A stretch of DNA of 64,000 bases from Roseibacillus ishigakijimensis. GTDB lineage: Bacteria > Verrucomicrobiota > Verrucomicrobiia > Verrucomicrobiales > Akkermansiaceae. Made by a program: the position numbers and the translations under genes. The notes below the pieces were generated by a model. That model ran no database searches and was not told the origin of the DNA. It saw only the letters and a program-made list of their open reading frames with translations. The DNA lies in assembly GCF_016595415.1 (NCBI RefSeq), contig NZ_JAENIO010000011.1, positions 1 to 64,000 on the forward strand, given 5' to 3'. Shown here piece after piece: positions 51,933-60,890 of the stretch (positions are counted from its first letter, which is position 1; the number at the start of each line of letters is the position of its first letter).

Positions 51933-53249
51933 ATGTTCATTTTATCTGCTTTCCTAAACTTCTCGATTTGTGTAACCATTTTTCTTGTTTTTCTCAAATA
52001 TGAAAAGTCGTTCTCGGTTTATTCCCCGTTGTTTGCTTATTTAGCGTTTCACCTTTTTGTTTTCATACTATGGCCTTTGATTTCAGGTGCTTATGGCTAC
52101 TCCAAAATATACGATAAGATGGGGATTTCCCCGAATAATAGCCTGCTAATAAGGACACATTGTGCAACATTAGTTGGCTTGTTATTTTTCACAATTGGGT
52201 ATTATCTTGTCACGGCGGGAAGAAATTGGACTCGAGGAAGTTTTGAGAAGAAGTTCCCACTAGATAATTCGTTTAGTTTACTTGTCATTGTTCTCTCTCT
52301 TTGTTTTCCATTGATTCTATACAGTATTGTTTATTCGGTTCGTGCTGGTCACAATGTATCCTTTGTGGATGGAAAGGGAATAGTAGAGCAGGGTTCAGGG
52401 TACTTGTTGGATGCTCAGAATATGGCTATTGGCATGTCTTTGTTGCTTTTGTTATGCAGGTCCAGTTTCAAGATCGGAGTTTCTCTTTTGGTTGTATTTA
52501 TTATTGGGAGGATGCTGCAAGGTTACGGTAGGCAAATGTTGCTTTTTGCTATTCTGGTTCCCATTGTGTTCTACTTTCTGCGGAAGAGAATACGATTTCC
52601 ATCTACTAGAGTCGGATTGGTAATCGTGCTTTCGGTTCTTCTCGTCTATCCTGCTTTCGTCGCTCTTGGTGCTTTCCGAGATGGAGGAAAGGTTCTTTTA
52701 GGTTTAAAAGATGAGTCGTCTTACGCAGAATTCAGAAGAAAAGATGGTGTAGACTATAGGGATAATCAAGATTTCGCGAACTTTCAATATTTAACGTATA
52801 TCATAGATACTGTTCCTGATCTGAGTGGCGATTACTCGTATGGCATACAACATCTAATGGTCTTTTTGGAGCCTGTTCCGCGTAAAATCTGGCCCGAAAA
52901 GCCAACAAGTCTGGTGGAATGGAACTTGAATGATTATGGAAATTTCCTCGGATTGACTCCATCAATGGTTGGAGATGGATGGATGTCGGGTGGGTTTATC
53001 GGTGTTTCTGTGACAATGTTAATTTGGGGCGCGTTTTCTGGTATGATCTATCGTCATTGGTGCCTCGACAACGGTAATTTGCTGCAGTTAATTCTTTATT
53101 CGATATTTATCACAGTGTCGATTATTTGGTATAGGGATGGCGAGGTTACCTCTCTCGTTAAAAAGTTTCTTATTCTTTCTCTGCCAGTTTTCATATTTGT
53201 CCTATTAAGATGTGGGTGGAAGCTGTTAAAAGTAGATGTTAAGTTGTAA
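51933..53249 (+). CDS. O-antigen polymerase-like membrane protein (Wzy candidate)
   Basis: 438 residues with about ten to twelve membrane helices and a large loop in the C-terminal half (KDESSYAEFRRKDGVDYRDNQDFANFQYLTYIIDTVPDLSGDYSYG). PRKIWPEKPTSLVEWNLNDYG and GDGWMSGGFIGVSVTMLIWG resemble the oligosaccharide repeat unit polymerase type. Position between two glycosyltransferase/sulfotransferase genes fits a Wzy role. Family conservation is low, so this is inference from topology and place. Confidence 0.65.
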   Translation: MFILSAFLNFSICVTIFLVFLKYEKSFSVYSPLFAYLAFHLFVFILWPLISGAYGYSKIYDKMGISPNNSLLIRTHCATLVGLLFFTIGYYLVTAGRNWTRGSFEKKFPLDNSFSLLVIVLSLCFPLILYSIVYSVRAGHNVSFVDGKGIVEQGSGYLLDAQNMAIGMSLLLLLCRSSFKIGVSLLVVFIIGRMLQGYGRQMLLFAILVPIVFYFLRKRIRFPSTRVGLVIVLSVLLVYPAFVALGAFRDGGKVLLGLKDESSYAEFRRKDGVDYRDNQDFANFQYLTYIIDTVPDLSGDYSYGIQHLMVFLEPVPRKIWPEKPTSLVEWNLNDYGNFLGLTPSMVGDGWMSGGFIGVSVTMLIWGAFSGMIYRHWCLDNGNLLQLILYSIFITVSIIWYRDGEVTSLVKKFLILSLPVFIFVLLRCGWKLLKVDVKL

Positions 53250-53252
53250 GTG

Positions 53253-54143
53253 ATGAGCGATAAATTATATCCAGATGTTACGGTTGTAGGATTCCCCAAG
53301 TGTGGCTCGACTTCCTTTGTTAGGTGGTTATCTCAGTCTGACTCCGTGAATATTCCCTCTAGAAAAGAACCCAATTACCTCATCAACAGTGAATTTCATC
53401 CCGAATTGGCAAAGATATTGCGGAATGCTACAACTGAATTAGAATACGAATGCGCGCTTTCCAGCAGTGAATGCGGTCTTTCTATTGACGGTTCAGTGAA
53501 TTATTGTTGGAGTTCGGAGGCTCGCGATAGATTATTCGCGCTGAATCCTAAGACGAAAATTGTTTTTATTGTGCGGAATCCAATAGATAGGCTAATTTCT
53601 CACTATTTGGCAGATGTGAGCAATGGAAGGCAATGTCTCAGTTTCAGAGATGCGGTCTTGTCCTCTCAGAAGCGAGAGGGTAGAAATTTTGATGATTGGA
53701 AGCCTTATATTTATTGTTCAAATTTTCGAACTGCCATTGAAATGTGGTTGGAAAAGTTTCCATTGGATAACATCTATGTTTTAAATTTCGAGGATTTGTT
53801 GTTAGAACCTCATAGCGCAGCCCAAGATCTGCTAACAGACTTGAGTGTCTCCTGTGATACCTTGCCGTCAAATATGTCCTTCGAGAACGTAGGAAGTGTT
53901 GCTCGTAACTCTATTGTTAAAACGTTGTTTTCTGAGCGTAGTGGACAACTATGGGGAATCTATAAATACTATGGCCTATTACCAGAGGCGGTGCGGCGGT
54001 CTGTGCGCACTGTATGCTTCCGCCGCCGTAGTAGTAACGATCTCTCGATCGAAATGGAGGATCGAATTTGGGTGGATTCGTTTATTGAGAGCTCTGGAGA
54101 TTGGTTGAATTCTAAATTCGATTTAAATTGCTCTTGGAGGTAG
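53253..54143 (+). CDS. Sulfotransferase
   Basis: 296 residues from the ATG at 53253 (a GTG directly before it follows the previous stop without a gap). The PAPS 5'-phosphosulfate loop GFPKCGSTSFVRWL is at about 13-26 and the 3'-phosphate motif IVFIVRNPIDRLISHYL near 103-119; both are diagnostic. It transfers sulfate from PAPS to a hydroxyl, here presumably on the exopolysaccharide, making it a sulfated polymer. No PAPS synthesis gene is nearby. The sulfatase at 33862 might act on similar polymers. Confidence 0.87.
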   Translation: MSDKLYPDVTVVGFPKCGSTSFVRWLSQSDSVNIPSRKEPNYLINSEFHPELAKILRNATTELEYECALSSSECGLSIDGSVNYCWSSEARDRLFALNPKTKIVFIVRNPIDRLISHYLADVSNGRQCLSFRDAVLSSQKREGRNFDDWKPYIYCSNFRTAIEMWLEKFPLDNIYVLNFEDLLLEPHSAAQDLLTDLSVSCDTLPSNMSFENVGSVARNSIVKTLFSERSGQLWGIYKYYGLLPEAVRRSVRTVCFRRRSSNDLSIEMEDRIWVDSFIESSGDWLNSKFDLNCSWR

Positions 54144-54229
54144 TATCTTTTAGGTTAAGGTCCGATTTTATTCTATTTGAGAAGTGTTTTTCTTAGTCTA
54201 TTGTTTAGTTTATAAATGTCCTAGCGTTA

Positions 54230-55360
54230 ATGGCTTATAATCATCTCCATTTCGTGCAATCGCTTGAAACTATGGAAGGGGGGGGGCTTGGGGTATCTGC
54301 CCGGCAATTACACGGTGCCATGCTCTCCTGTGCCTCCTCTCGCTTGGTGGCTACTACTTCACAGAAGTCTTTTGCTGAAGAGAATGGAATCCATCAGTTC
54401 CAGCGTGTTCAGCCAAATTCCTTTTATTACTCTCCCTATTTAGCCAATGTTGCCCGCGATTTTGTGAGCGAGGCCGACTACATTCATGGTCACGGACTCT
54501 ATGTTTATCCGAATTTCGTCTTTGGAAGAGAGGCGCGACGGCAAGGAAAGTCTCTCATCTATCATATCCACGGCTTCTTTGATCCCTGGATACTAGGGCG
54601 TTCCAAGATCAAGAAGGGACTCGTTAATCTGCTCTTCGAAAAAAGAAATTTGGATTCCGTGAGCTTTATTCGTGCTCTCACAAACAAGGAGGAACTGCAG
54701 GTGCGGGGCTTTGGCTACCGCGGTCCCATCGAAGTGATACCCAACGGTGTTGATCTCGAAGAAATTGATGCGGTCTCTCCTGAGGAGGCTTTACATGCAC
54801 GATTTGATAAGAAGCGTCCGAAGCGGGCTTTGTTTCTCTCCAGGCTTCATCCAAAGAAGGGGTTGGATATCCTTATTGAATCTTGGGCAGGACTGGGAGA
54901 GGTTGGCAAGGACTGGGAGCTTCTCATTGTGGGCCCGAACGAGGGAGGGTATCAGAGTGAAATCGAAAAGATGATAAAAGAGCGCAATCTGGGCGAGCAA
55001 TGTCGGATAATGCCCCCGGTAAGAGGGCTTGAGAAGCATCGGGTTTTTCAGAGTGCGGATCTCTTCGTGTTGCCTAGTTATTCCGAGGGTTTTCCGATGG
55101 CGGTTTTAGAAGCTTTAGCGAATCGCAAACCTTGTGTGGTGACTTCAGAGTGCAATGTTCCTGAAATGTATGAAGAGGGTGCGGTTTGGCAGTGCTTGCC
55201 TAATGCAGAGTCATTTCGTGCGTCATTACAGGAAGCTCTGGGTTGTGGGGATAGCGAGAGGCAAGAGCGGGGAGCGATTGGCCGGAAAATGATGGAGGAG
55301 TCTTACAGTTGGCAGAGTGTTGCTCGTCAGCTCGACTCTGCCTGCCGGTCTCACCGCTAG
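54230..55360 (+). CDS. Glycosyltransferase family 4 (GT-B)
   Basis: 376 residues. N-terminal acceptor domain with LETMEGGGLGVSARQLHGAM and IYHIHGFFDPW. Donor-binding domain with VIPNGVDLEEID, ALFLSRLHPKKGLDILIESW and LPSYSEGFPMAVLEALANRKPCVVTSECNVPEM, showing the E(x7)E element. Base composition is closer to the chromosome average than the preceding genes, so it sits near the right edge of the AT-rich block. Probably transfers a sugar to the repeat unit. Confidence 0.87.
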   Translation: MAYNHLHFVQSLETMEGGGLGVSARQLHGAMLSCASSRLVATTSQKSFAEENGIHQFQRVQPNSFYYSPYLANVARDFVSEADYIHGHGLYVYPNFVFGREARRQGKSLIYHIHGFFDPWILGRSKIKKGLVNLLFEKRNLDSVSFIRALTNKEELQVRGFGYRGPIEVIPNGVDLEEIDAVSPEEALHARFDKKRPKRALFLSRLHPKKGLDILIESWAGLGEVGKDWELLIVGPNEGGYQSEIEKMIKERNLGEQCRIMPPVRGLEKHRVFQSADLFVLPSYSEGFPMAVLEALANRKPCVVTSECNVPEMYEEGAVWQCLPNAESFRASLQEALGCGDSERQERGAIGRKMMEESYSWQSVARQLDSACRSHR

Positions 55361-55386
55361 TTAAAGATACTAATTAAAACGTTAGC

Positions 55387-55956
55387 ATGAAAGCAGCAAA
55401 TTTAGCTCTTTTCGACTCAGAGAGAGGACTGGATCGGGGGCGTGACAAAGGGGTTGAGGTCGTCTGGTATCTTCTCAAATGCCTCTTCTTTCTTTCTCCT
55501 CTTCCTTGGCCAAGTTCTTGGAAAGTCAAGATCCTCCGAAGTTTCGGGGCCAAGGTGGGTGACGGTGTGGTGATTAAACCTCGGGTGAATATTCATTTCC
55601 CTTGGAAGTTGATCGTTGGGGATCATGTTTGGTTGGGGGAGGAGTTGTTTATTCTTAATTTCGAACCGATAACCATTGGTTCGAATTCTTGTCTTTCCCA
55701 ACGAGCTTTTTTGTGTGCTGGCAATCACGACTTCCGCGATGAGGCTTTCAGTTACCGGAATGCTCCTATCACGATCTCGGAAGGAGTTTGGGTGGGCGCG
55801 CAATGTTTTGTTGGCCCTGGAGTGACTGTCGGGGCGGAGACAGTTCTTACTGCGGGTTCTATTGTCACCAAAGATATTCCCGAGAACCGCATTTTTGGAG
55901 GCAATCCTGCTATTGAACTAGGTGTTCGATGGAAAGAAGCCGGGCGACCTCAATGA
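55387..55956 (+). CDS. WcaF-type acetyltransferase
   Basis: 189 residues. Hexapeptide acyltransferase with the WcaF pattern: WYLLKCLFFLSPLPWPSSWKVKILRSFGAKVGDGVVIKPRVNIHFPWKL and the catalytic region CLSQRAFLCAGNHDFRDEAFSY, ending TAGSIVTKDIPENRIFGGNPA. WcaF acetylates a sugar of colanic-acid-like polymers. Its stop overlaps the next gene's start by ATGA, and the next gene is a WcaI-like glycosyltransferase, a recognised pair. Confidence 0.85.
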   Translation: MKAANLALFDSERGLDRGRDKGVEVVWYLLKCLFFLSPLPWPSSWKVKILRSFGAKVGDGVVIKPRVNIHFPWKLIVGDHVWLGEELFILNFEPITIGSNSCLSQRAFLCAGNHDFRDEAFSYRNAPITISEGVWVGAQCFVGPGVTVGAETVLTAGSIVTKDIPENRIFGGNPAIELGVRWKEAGRPQ

Positions 55957-57941
55957 GTAGGCCCAAACTACGGTCGGGTTTGTGGTCGGGACAGTTGGCG
56001 GCCTTCCTCTCCCTGCTCTGGCTCTTTGGGGTGGTGCCATTGATGGCGCTTTTTTTGCTGCGGGGAGATCCGCGGAGCGCTTCTTTGACTTGGATGCCGG
56101 ATATTTGTGCCCGTTGGCTCGATGGCCACGACGATTTGCGCACTCTGTTGATGGCTTTCGGGGCCGCGATTGTCCCGGCTCTCCTCCTGGCGCGATGGAC
56201 GAGTCTGCGACTGTTCCTGTTGGGCATCGTCCTGGCTGCTCTTCTTGTGGGAGAGTTTGCCCAGCTGGCTGTCCCCACTCGCACCTTTTCCGGCGTCGAT
56301 CTGGCTTTCTCCCTGCTAGGGGTGGGAGCGGCCGAGCTGCTTGCCCGGGTTGGCGGCTGGCTTTGGCTAAACTATTTTTTCCGGATGGGCGGCCGACTCG
56401 GGGGAAGCGAGGAAAGGGTGTTTGCGGGACGAGGGCCGGGAGAGGAACGCGATCTAGAAAATAGGATGAAGGTTTTAATATACGGTTTGAACTATGCCCC
56501 GGAGTTGACGGGAATTGGGCGTTACACGGGGGAGATGGGTCCTTGGCTGCAGCAGCAGGGAGTGGAGGTGCGGGTGGTCACCACGCCGCCTTATTATCCT
56601 CATTGGAAGATTGCGGAGGGCTACCGCAAGTTCTGGTTCCAGAAGGAAGTGGTGGAGGGGGTTCCGGTGTGGCGGTGTCCTTTTTATGTCCCGGCCCAGC
56701 CCACTACTCTCAAGCGTCTCCTTCACTTGGGGAGTTTTGCGGTGACCGGGTTTGTGGCGCTTTGGCGCCATTTGCTTTGGCGGCCGGACTGGGTGTTTAT
56801 GGTGGAGCCTGCCAGTATGACGGTTCCGGGCGGTCTGATTTTCGCCAAGGTCGCAGGAGCGAAGTCGTGGTTGCATGTGCAGGATTTTGAAATGGAGGCG
56901 ATGTTGGGCTTGTCCAAGGAGTTGGATAGCAAGACACGAGAAAAAAGAGGAGAGAATGAAGTGGTTGCCAGTGTCGCTTCCTTGGAATCAGGGAGGGCGA
57001 GCCTCAGCTCTCCTCAGAGCAAAGGGGAGTCAGTCGGTTCGTTGGGGCGGACTGAAGTCCGCGCTCCAGGGGAAGGGGCGAAGGCTTCCGGGCTAAAAGG
57101 GAAGGCGCTTTCTTGGGCTGCAGGTTGGGAGGCTTGGTTGAAGCGGCGCTTCGACCGGACTTCGTCCATCTCGCAGGTGATGATGGGCAAATTGGCGGAG
57201 CGGGGAATTCCCGAGGAGAAGATATCGTTTTTTCCCAATTGGGTGGATATCGATTTCATGTCGCCCGGAAAGCCTCAGCGTGATTTTCGCCAGGAGTGGG
57301 GGATGGGCGAGGACGACTGTTTTGTGCTTTATTCCGGCAACATCGGTCGCAAGCAAGGTCTGGAGATGGTTCTGGAAGTGGCGGAGGGGCTTGCCGAGGG
57401 TTCTGGAGAGCGGTCTGGTTCCGAGGTCGTGGTTGGGGAGGAAGAGGTTAAAGATGGCCACTGGAAACGGGCTAAGTTCACCTTTATCATCGTGGGGGAG
57501 GGGGCCGCTAAGGAGGAGCTGATGGCGGAAGCCACGCGACGGGGCCTGGCGAATGTGCACTTTCACCCTCTGCAACCCTATGAGGATTTGCCGGATTTGC
57601 TGCGCTCGGCGGATGTGCATCTTGTCATTCAAAAGAAGGGCGCGGCGGACGCGGTTCTTCCTTCCAAGTTGACCTCTATTTTGGCGGTCGGAGGGGAGGC
57701 CATCATCACCGCCGAAAGCGAGACCGAGCTCGGTCGCCTGGGCCAGAACTACCCTGGCATGGTCACCGTCATCGAACCGGAGGAACCGGAAGCGTTGCAA
57801 AAGGCCCTCCTGGCCCATCGCGATCAGAAAGCGCCGGGCGTGGTCAACGAAAGGGCGAGGGACTATTGCGTGCGGAATCTGGAGCGGGATGCGGTCTTGT
57901 CGGCTGTCTGCCGTCAGATGAAGGAGTTGTCCCAAGAGTGA
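55953..57941 (+). CDS. VanZ-like membrane domain fused to a WcaI-type glycosyltransferase
   Basis: 662 residues from the ATG at 55953, overlapping the previous stop (ATGA). Residues 1 to about 170 are a membrane region of four or five helices with TRTFSGVDLAFSLLGVGAAELLA, like VanZ domains. A glycosyltransferase of the colanic acid WcaI kind begins at about 172 with MKVLIYGLNYAPELTGIGRYTGEMGPWL and includes VTTPPYYPHWKIAEGYRKFWFQ and LYSGNIGRKQGLEMVLEVAE. An internal ATG at 56466 could make the transferase alone. A roughly 65-residue low-complexity insertion (about 328-392) carries a palindromic repeat. Confidence 0.8.
   Translation: MSRPKLRSGLWSGQLAAFLSLLWLFGVVPLMALFLLRGDPRSASLTWMPDICARWLDGHDDLRTLLMAFGAAIVPALLLARWTSLRLFLLGIVLAALLVGEFAQLAVPTRTFSGVDLAFSLLGVGAAELLARVGGWLWLNYFFRMGGRLGGSEERVFAGRGPGEERDLENRMKVLIYGLNYAPELTGIGRYTGEMGPWLQQQGVEVRVVTTPPYYPHWKIAEGYRKFWFQKEVVEGVPVWRCPFYVPAQPTTLKRLLHLGSFAVTGFVALWRHLLWRPDWVFMVEPASMTVPGGLIFAKVAGAKSWLHVQDFEMEAMLGLSKELDSKTREKRGENEVVASVASLESGRASLSSPQSKGESVGSLGRTEVRAPGEGAKASGLKGKALSWAAGWEAWLKRRFDRTSSISQVMMGKLAERGIPEEKISFFPNWVDIDFMSPGKPQRDFRQEWGMGEDDCFVLYSGNIGRKQGLEMVLEVAEGLAEGSGERSGSEVVVGEEEVKDGHWKRAKFTFIIVGEGAAKEELMAEATRRGLANVHFHPLQPYEDLPDLLRSADVHLVIQKKGAADAVLPSKLTSILAVGGEAIITAESETELGRLGQNYPGMVTVIEPEEPEALQKALLAHRDQKAPGVVNERARDYCVRNLERDAVLSAVCRQMKELSQE
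57047..57062. repeat. Palindromic repeat inside the glycosyltransferase gene
   Basis: GCGGACT / AGTCCGC with a 2-base loop, encoding LGRTEVRAPGE in frame. It lies in a Gly/Ser/Lys-rich insertion absent from typical WcaI proteins. GGGAGGGCGAGCCTC at about 56991-57005 is another repeat-like piece of the same insertion. Confidence 0.7.
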
Positions 57942-58094
57942 AAAAGCGGCCTTTAGGCGCATCACTTGACTTCAAGGAAAAACAAGCGGGTTCGATTCCT
58001 ACGAATCGGTGCAGGAGGGGAGTTTTTTCAATCCTCTCAGGATGTTCAGATTCAATTGTCTAGTTAAAATGGTAGAAAAATCACTGGTCCTCGC

Positions 58095-58122
58095 TTGACT
58101 TGGTTTGCGAAATGCTTATTAC
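58095..58122 (+). promoter_or_regulatory. Candidate promoter of the small secreted protein gene
   Basis: TTGACT (58095-58100) and TATTAC (58117-58122) with a 16-base spacer, about 30 bases before the ATG. The match to the housekeeping consensus is fair. Confidence 0.4.
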
Positions 58123-58152
58123 GCCCCTGACTAGCCAATTCTCTATATCAAA

Positions 58153-58506
58153 ATGAAAACCATCGCTATCACCACGTTGTTCTCAGCCCTCGCCATCCAA
58201 GGCGCTCTGGCTGAATCCTCTCCCCTGATGGGGAAGACCTTCACCGCTGGAAGCCTCGGGCAACAGCCGGTTCTTAACATGGAGAACGCCAAGGGTCCCT
58301 TGGTCACTCCTGCCGAGCCTTATGAGGAGGATGCTCCTCAAGAGGTTCTGGTGAAGAAAGCGCTTGAGTCTGCCCAGGCGACCCAAGTTTATAATCAAGT
58401 CATGGAATCCTTGGGCAACACCATTCGCGAAGGCGGCGAAGTTCCGCTCGAAGTTTTCCGCACCTCGTTGCGTGATGCTCTCAACAACTTCTTCTTCGGT
58501 TCCTAA
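58153..58506 (+). CDS. Small secreted protein of unknown function
   Basis: 117 residues. Signal peptide about 1-20 (MKTIAITTLFSALAIQGALA). The mature part has a disordered N-terminal half and a helical C-terminal half (VLVKKALESAQATQVYNQVMESLGNTI, VFRTSLRDALNNFFFGS). No family recognised. It has its own candidate promoter and is followed by a hairpin, placed as a single gene between the WcaI-like and priming-transferase genes. Confidence 0.6.
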   Translation: MKTIAITTLFSALAIQGALAESSPLMGKTFTAGSLGQQPVLNMENAKGPLVTPAEPYEEDAPQEVLVKKALESAQATQVYNQVMESLGNTIREGGEVPLEVFRTSLRDALNNFFFGS

Positions 58507-58555
58507 CCCAAGTCAGTCCAAAAAGTTAATTCTTGAGCGGTGACTTTTCGCCTGT

Positions 58556-58587
58556 CCGGTTTCTCAAGCTTTTTTTGCTTGAACCGG
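58556..58587 (+). terminator. Hairpin after the small secreted protein gene
   Basis: CCGGTT / AACCGG outer stem and CAAGC / GCTTG inner stem with a TCT bulge and a T-rich loop (58570-58576), about 50 bases after the stop. There is no T run after the stem, so termination is likely but not certain. Confidence 0.5.
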
Positions 58588-58794
58588 GCGGGCTCACTCT
58601 CCTCGCGTCTTTGCGAGCGAAAGTCCTCGATTTTTCGAATCAACGGCCTGCTGCGCTCCCAGCTGGAAGAGCCATTCCAAGTGGATCCCCGCCCTTGGTC
58701 CGGATTGCTCTGAAGCTCGCAGGCGATTTTCTTTCATCTTTTTTTAGCGCCTTGGGTCGCCCCCGCCTGGGGTATTGCCATATCCAATTGCATT

Positions 58795-60171
58795 ATGGTC
58801 TCTACTCGCGAATCCAATCTTTACCAAGCTCATGCCCTTGTGCAAGGAGCACTGCTCTTACTGAGCTACCTTCTCGTTTTATTTTTAGTGCTAGGTCTTC
58901 TTTATGGGCAGGAGATTCCCTTCATTCCCTATTTGAAGTGTCTGGCGATTATCATGGCGGCCTTCACTCTGGAGGTGAGCACCCGGCCTGAGCATCTGCG
59001 CTTTGCCATGAGCCAATCCCGGCGGGTGGCTTGGCGGGTGACAATGCGGCAGGCCTCGGTGATGACGATTGCCTTGCTGGTTTTTCTCGTTTTTTCGCGA
59101 GATCAGCGGATTGCGCGGGGATTTCTGCTGGGCTACTCCGTCTTTTCCTTTTTTCTTCTCCTCCTCTCAAATCGATTCTGGTTTCGCGAGTTGATTGCTC
59201 TCCTGCGGAAGCGGTCGGATTCTTGGGCTCTCCGCACGGTGGTGGTGGGCCCCCAGGATTGGACCTCTTCGGTGATCGCCAAGATGACGACTTCAAGTGC
59301 CGCCTTCTCGGTAGATGAGATCATCACCATCGAGAGCGATGCCACCATTGCGGAAGTGGAAGCTGCCTTGCAGGGACTGGAGATCGATCTCCTTGTTGTC
59401 TCGGCCTACTACTACCGCATGGAGGTGAGCAATTACCTCATTGAGCGTGGCGAACGGCGTGGGCACCGCACCTGGATTCCGCTCGAGCTTTCGCGTTGTA
59501 AAGGGCGTCGGTTTGTGGTGGAGCGGGTTGGCGAGATCGAAATGCTCACCCCGCCTCCCAGCCCATTGGAAAACACCTTCAATACCTTTGTCAAAGCCGT
59601 GTTTGACCGCTCGGTGGCGCTGATTGCGATTACCTTGGTTCTTCCGCCGATGATGGTTTTTGTCTGGTTCCTTCACCGTCGCTATTCTCCCGGGCCCATG
59701 TTCTTCGTGCAAGAGCGGATGGGGGCCAACAACCGCACCTTCAAGATTTTCAAATTTCGCACGATGAAAGTGGCCAATGACGATGAGTCCCGGCAGGCCA
59801 CGGCCGATGACGATCGCTTCTTTCCGGGGTCCGGGCTTCTCCGGAAGACAAGCATTGATGAGTTTCCCCAGTTTATCAATGTGCTTTTGGGCCACATGAG
59901 CGTGGTGGGACCGAGACCTCACATGGCTGCTCACGAAGACGACTTCCAAGTCTATTTCGAGCGTTATGGCACCCGCCGGTTCGTCAAGCCGGGAGTGACG
60001 GGGCTCGCCCAAGTGAGAGGATTCCGGGGTGAGGTGAAGAGTGCTCGTGATATCCGGAACCGTGCGCGTCACGATGTGCTCTACATCCGGAGTTGGAGTC
60101 TTTTACTGGATATCCGAATCATCCTGCGCACCGCCTTGGCTGTCTTTAAGCCTCACTCAACTGCCTATTAA
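58795..60171 (+). CDS. Priming sugar transferase (undecaprenyl-phosphate glycosylphosphotransferase, WbaP/WcaJ type)
   Basis: 458 residues. Four or five N-terminal membrane helices (about 15-155), a CoA-binding-like central region with VVVGPQDWTSSVI, one further helix (about 270-295), and the C-terminal bacterial sugar transferase domain: FVQERMGANNRTFKIFKFRTMK (about 304-325), LRKTSIDEFPQFINVLLGHMSVVGPRPH and GVTGLAQVRGFRGEV. It starts repeat-unit synthesis by moving sugar-1-phosphate onto undecaprenyl phosphate at the inner membrane. The locus is otherwise complete with flippase, polymerase and export genes upstream. Confidence 0.93.
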   Translation: MVSTRESNLYQAHALVQGALLLLSYLLVLFLVLGLLYGQEIPFIPYLKCLAIIMAAFTLEVSTRPEHLRFAMSQSRRVAWRVTMRQASVMTIALLVFLVFSRDQRIARGFLLGYSVFSFFLLLLSNRFWFRELIALLRKRSDSWALRTVVVGPQDWTSSVIAKMTTSSAAFSVDEIITIESDATIAEVEAALQGLEIDLLVVSAYYYRMEVSNYLIERGERRGHRTWIPLELSRCKGRRFVVERVGEIEMLTPPPSPLENTFNTFVKAVFDRSVALIAITLVLPPMMVFVWFLHRRYSPGPMFFVQERMGANNRTFKIFKFRTMKVANDDESRQATADDDRFFPGSGLLRKTSIDEFPQFINVLLGHMSVVGPRPHMAAHEDDFQVYFERYGTRRFVKPGVTGLAQVRGFRGEVKSARDIRNRARHDVLYIRSWSLLLDIRIILRTALAVFKPHSTAY

Positions 60172-60201
60172 TTCCCAATCTCCCTTAAACTAGTAAAATC
60201 T

Positions 60202-60843
60202 ATGAAACAACAATTCATGAAAAAAGGAGGATTCAGTTCGCTCCGTTTATTCACTGCGGCTTCCCTTGCAATGGGCGCGGCAGTGACCAGTGAGGCCGCT
60301 TTGGTGACGATCGCTGGTCCGAGCCTGGTCAGTAATGATACGACTACCAGCTCTACAGGCCTTGATATCGACAATGATGGCAACAATGAATTCATTGCCA
60401 CTTTCGTCGGCCAGGGGTCTTTGATTTTGTTCGGAGAGGGTGATTCCGCGGTTGTGGGCGCCCTCAATGGCGGCTCATTCGAAGCGACCGCTTATGGCCT
60501 GAACTCCAACTTCACGATTGGTTCCGGTTTGACCTACGGCGGGGTTGAGCCCGGCTTCAGCAATCTTGCTGAGGAAGCTTCCACTCCGACCATCGGGGAC
60601 TGGGCTGGTGGCAATGATGCCTACTTCGGCCTGTCCTTTGTCGTTGGTGGCGAGACTTATTACGGTTACGCCCGTTTGAACTACATTCCTGATATCGGTG
60701 GCGGTATTAGCTCCGCGAACTTCATCGAGCTGACCTACGAAGATGTGGCGGGCGATCCGGCGGTGCACATTCCCGAACCCTCGGCAGCACTCTTGGCTTG
60801 TTCCGCTTTGTTCGGTCTCGCTCTTCGCCGTCGCCAGCGCTAA
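60202..60843 (+). CDS. Secreted PEP-CTERM protein in the exopolysaccharide locus
   Basis: 213 residues. Signal peptide about 1-33 (ends SEAALV). The beta-rich mature part contains NDTTTSSTGLDIDNDGNNEF and GGNDAYFGLSFVVGGETYYGYARLNYI. The tail is HIPEPSAALLACSALFGLALRRRQR. Its place between the priming transferase and the ligase-like gene agrees with the known tie between PEP-CTERM proteins and exopolysaccharide. A strong terminator follows. Confidence 0.9.
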   Translation: MKQQFMKKGGFSSLRLFTAASLAMGAAVTSEAALVTIAGPSLVSNDTTTSSTGLDIDNDGNNEFIATFVGQGSLILFGEGDSAVVGALNGGSFEATAYGLNSNFTIGSGLTYGGVEPGFSNLAEEASTPTIGDWAGGNDAYFGLSFVVGGETYYGYARLNYIPDIGGGISSANFIELTYEDVAGDPAVHIPEPSAALLACSALFGLALRRRQR

Positions 60844-60890
60844 CAGTCTCGCGCACGAACCGCAAATTATCCAAGAATCGTCAGGCAGGT

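Noticed and set aside
57985-58012. GGTTCGATTCC-like stretch resembling a tRNA T-arm
   Set aside because: No acceptor stem, anticodon arm or D-arm fits around it; GGTTCGATTCC is followed by a short CGATTC/GAATCG hairpin that explains the resemblance.
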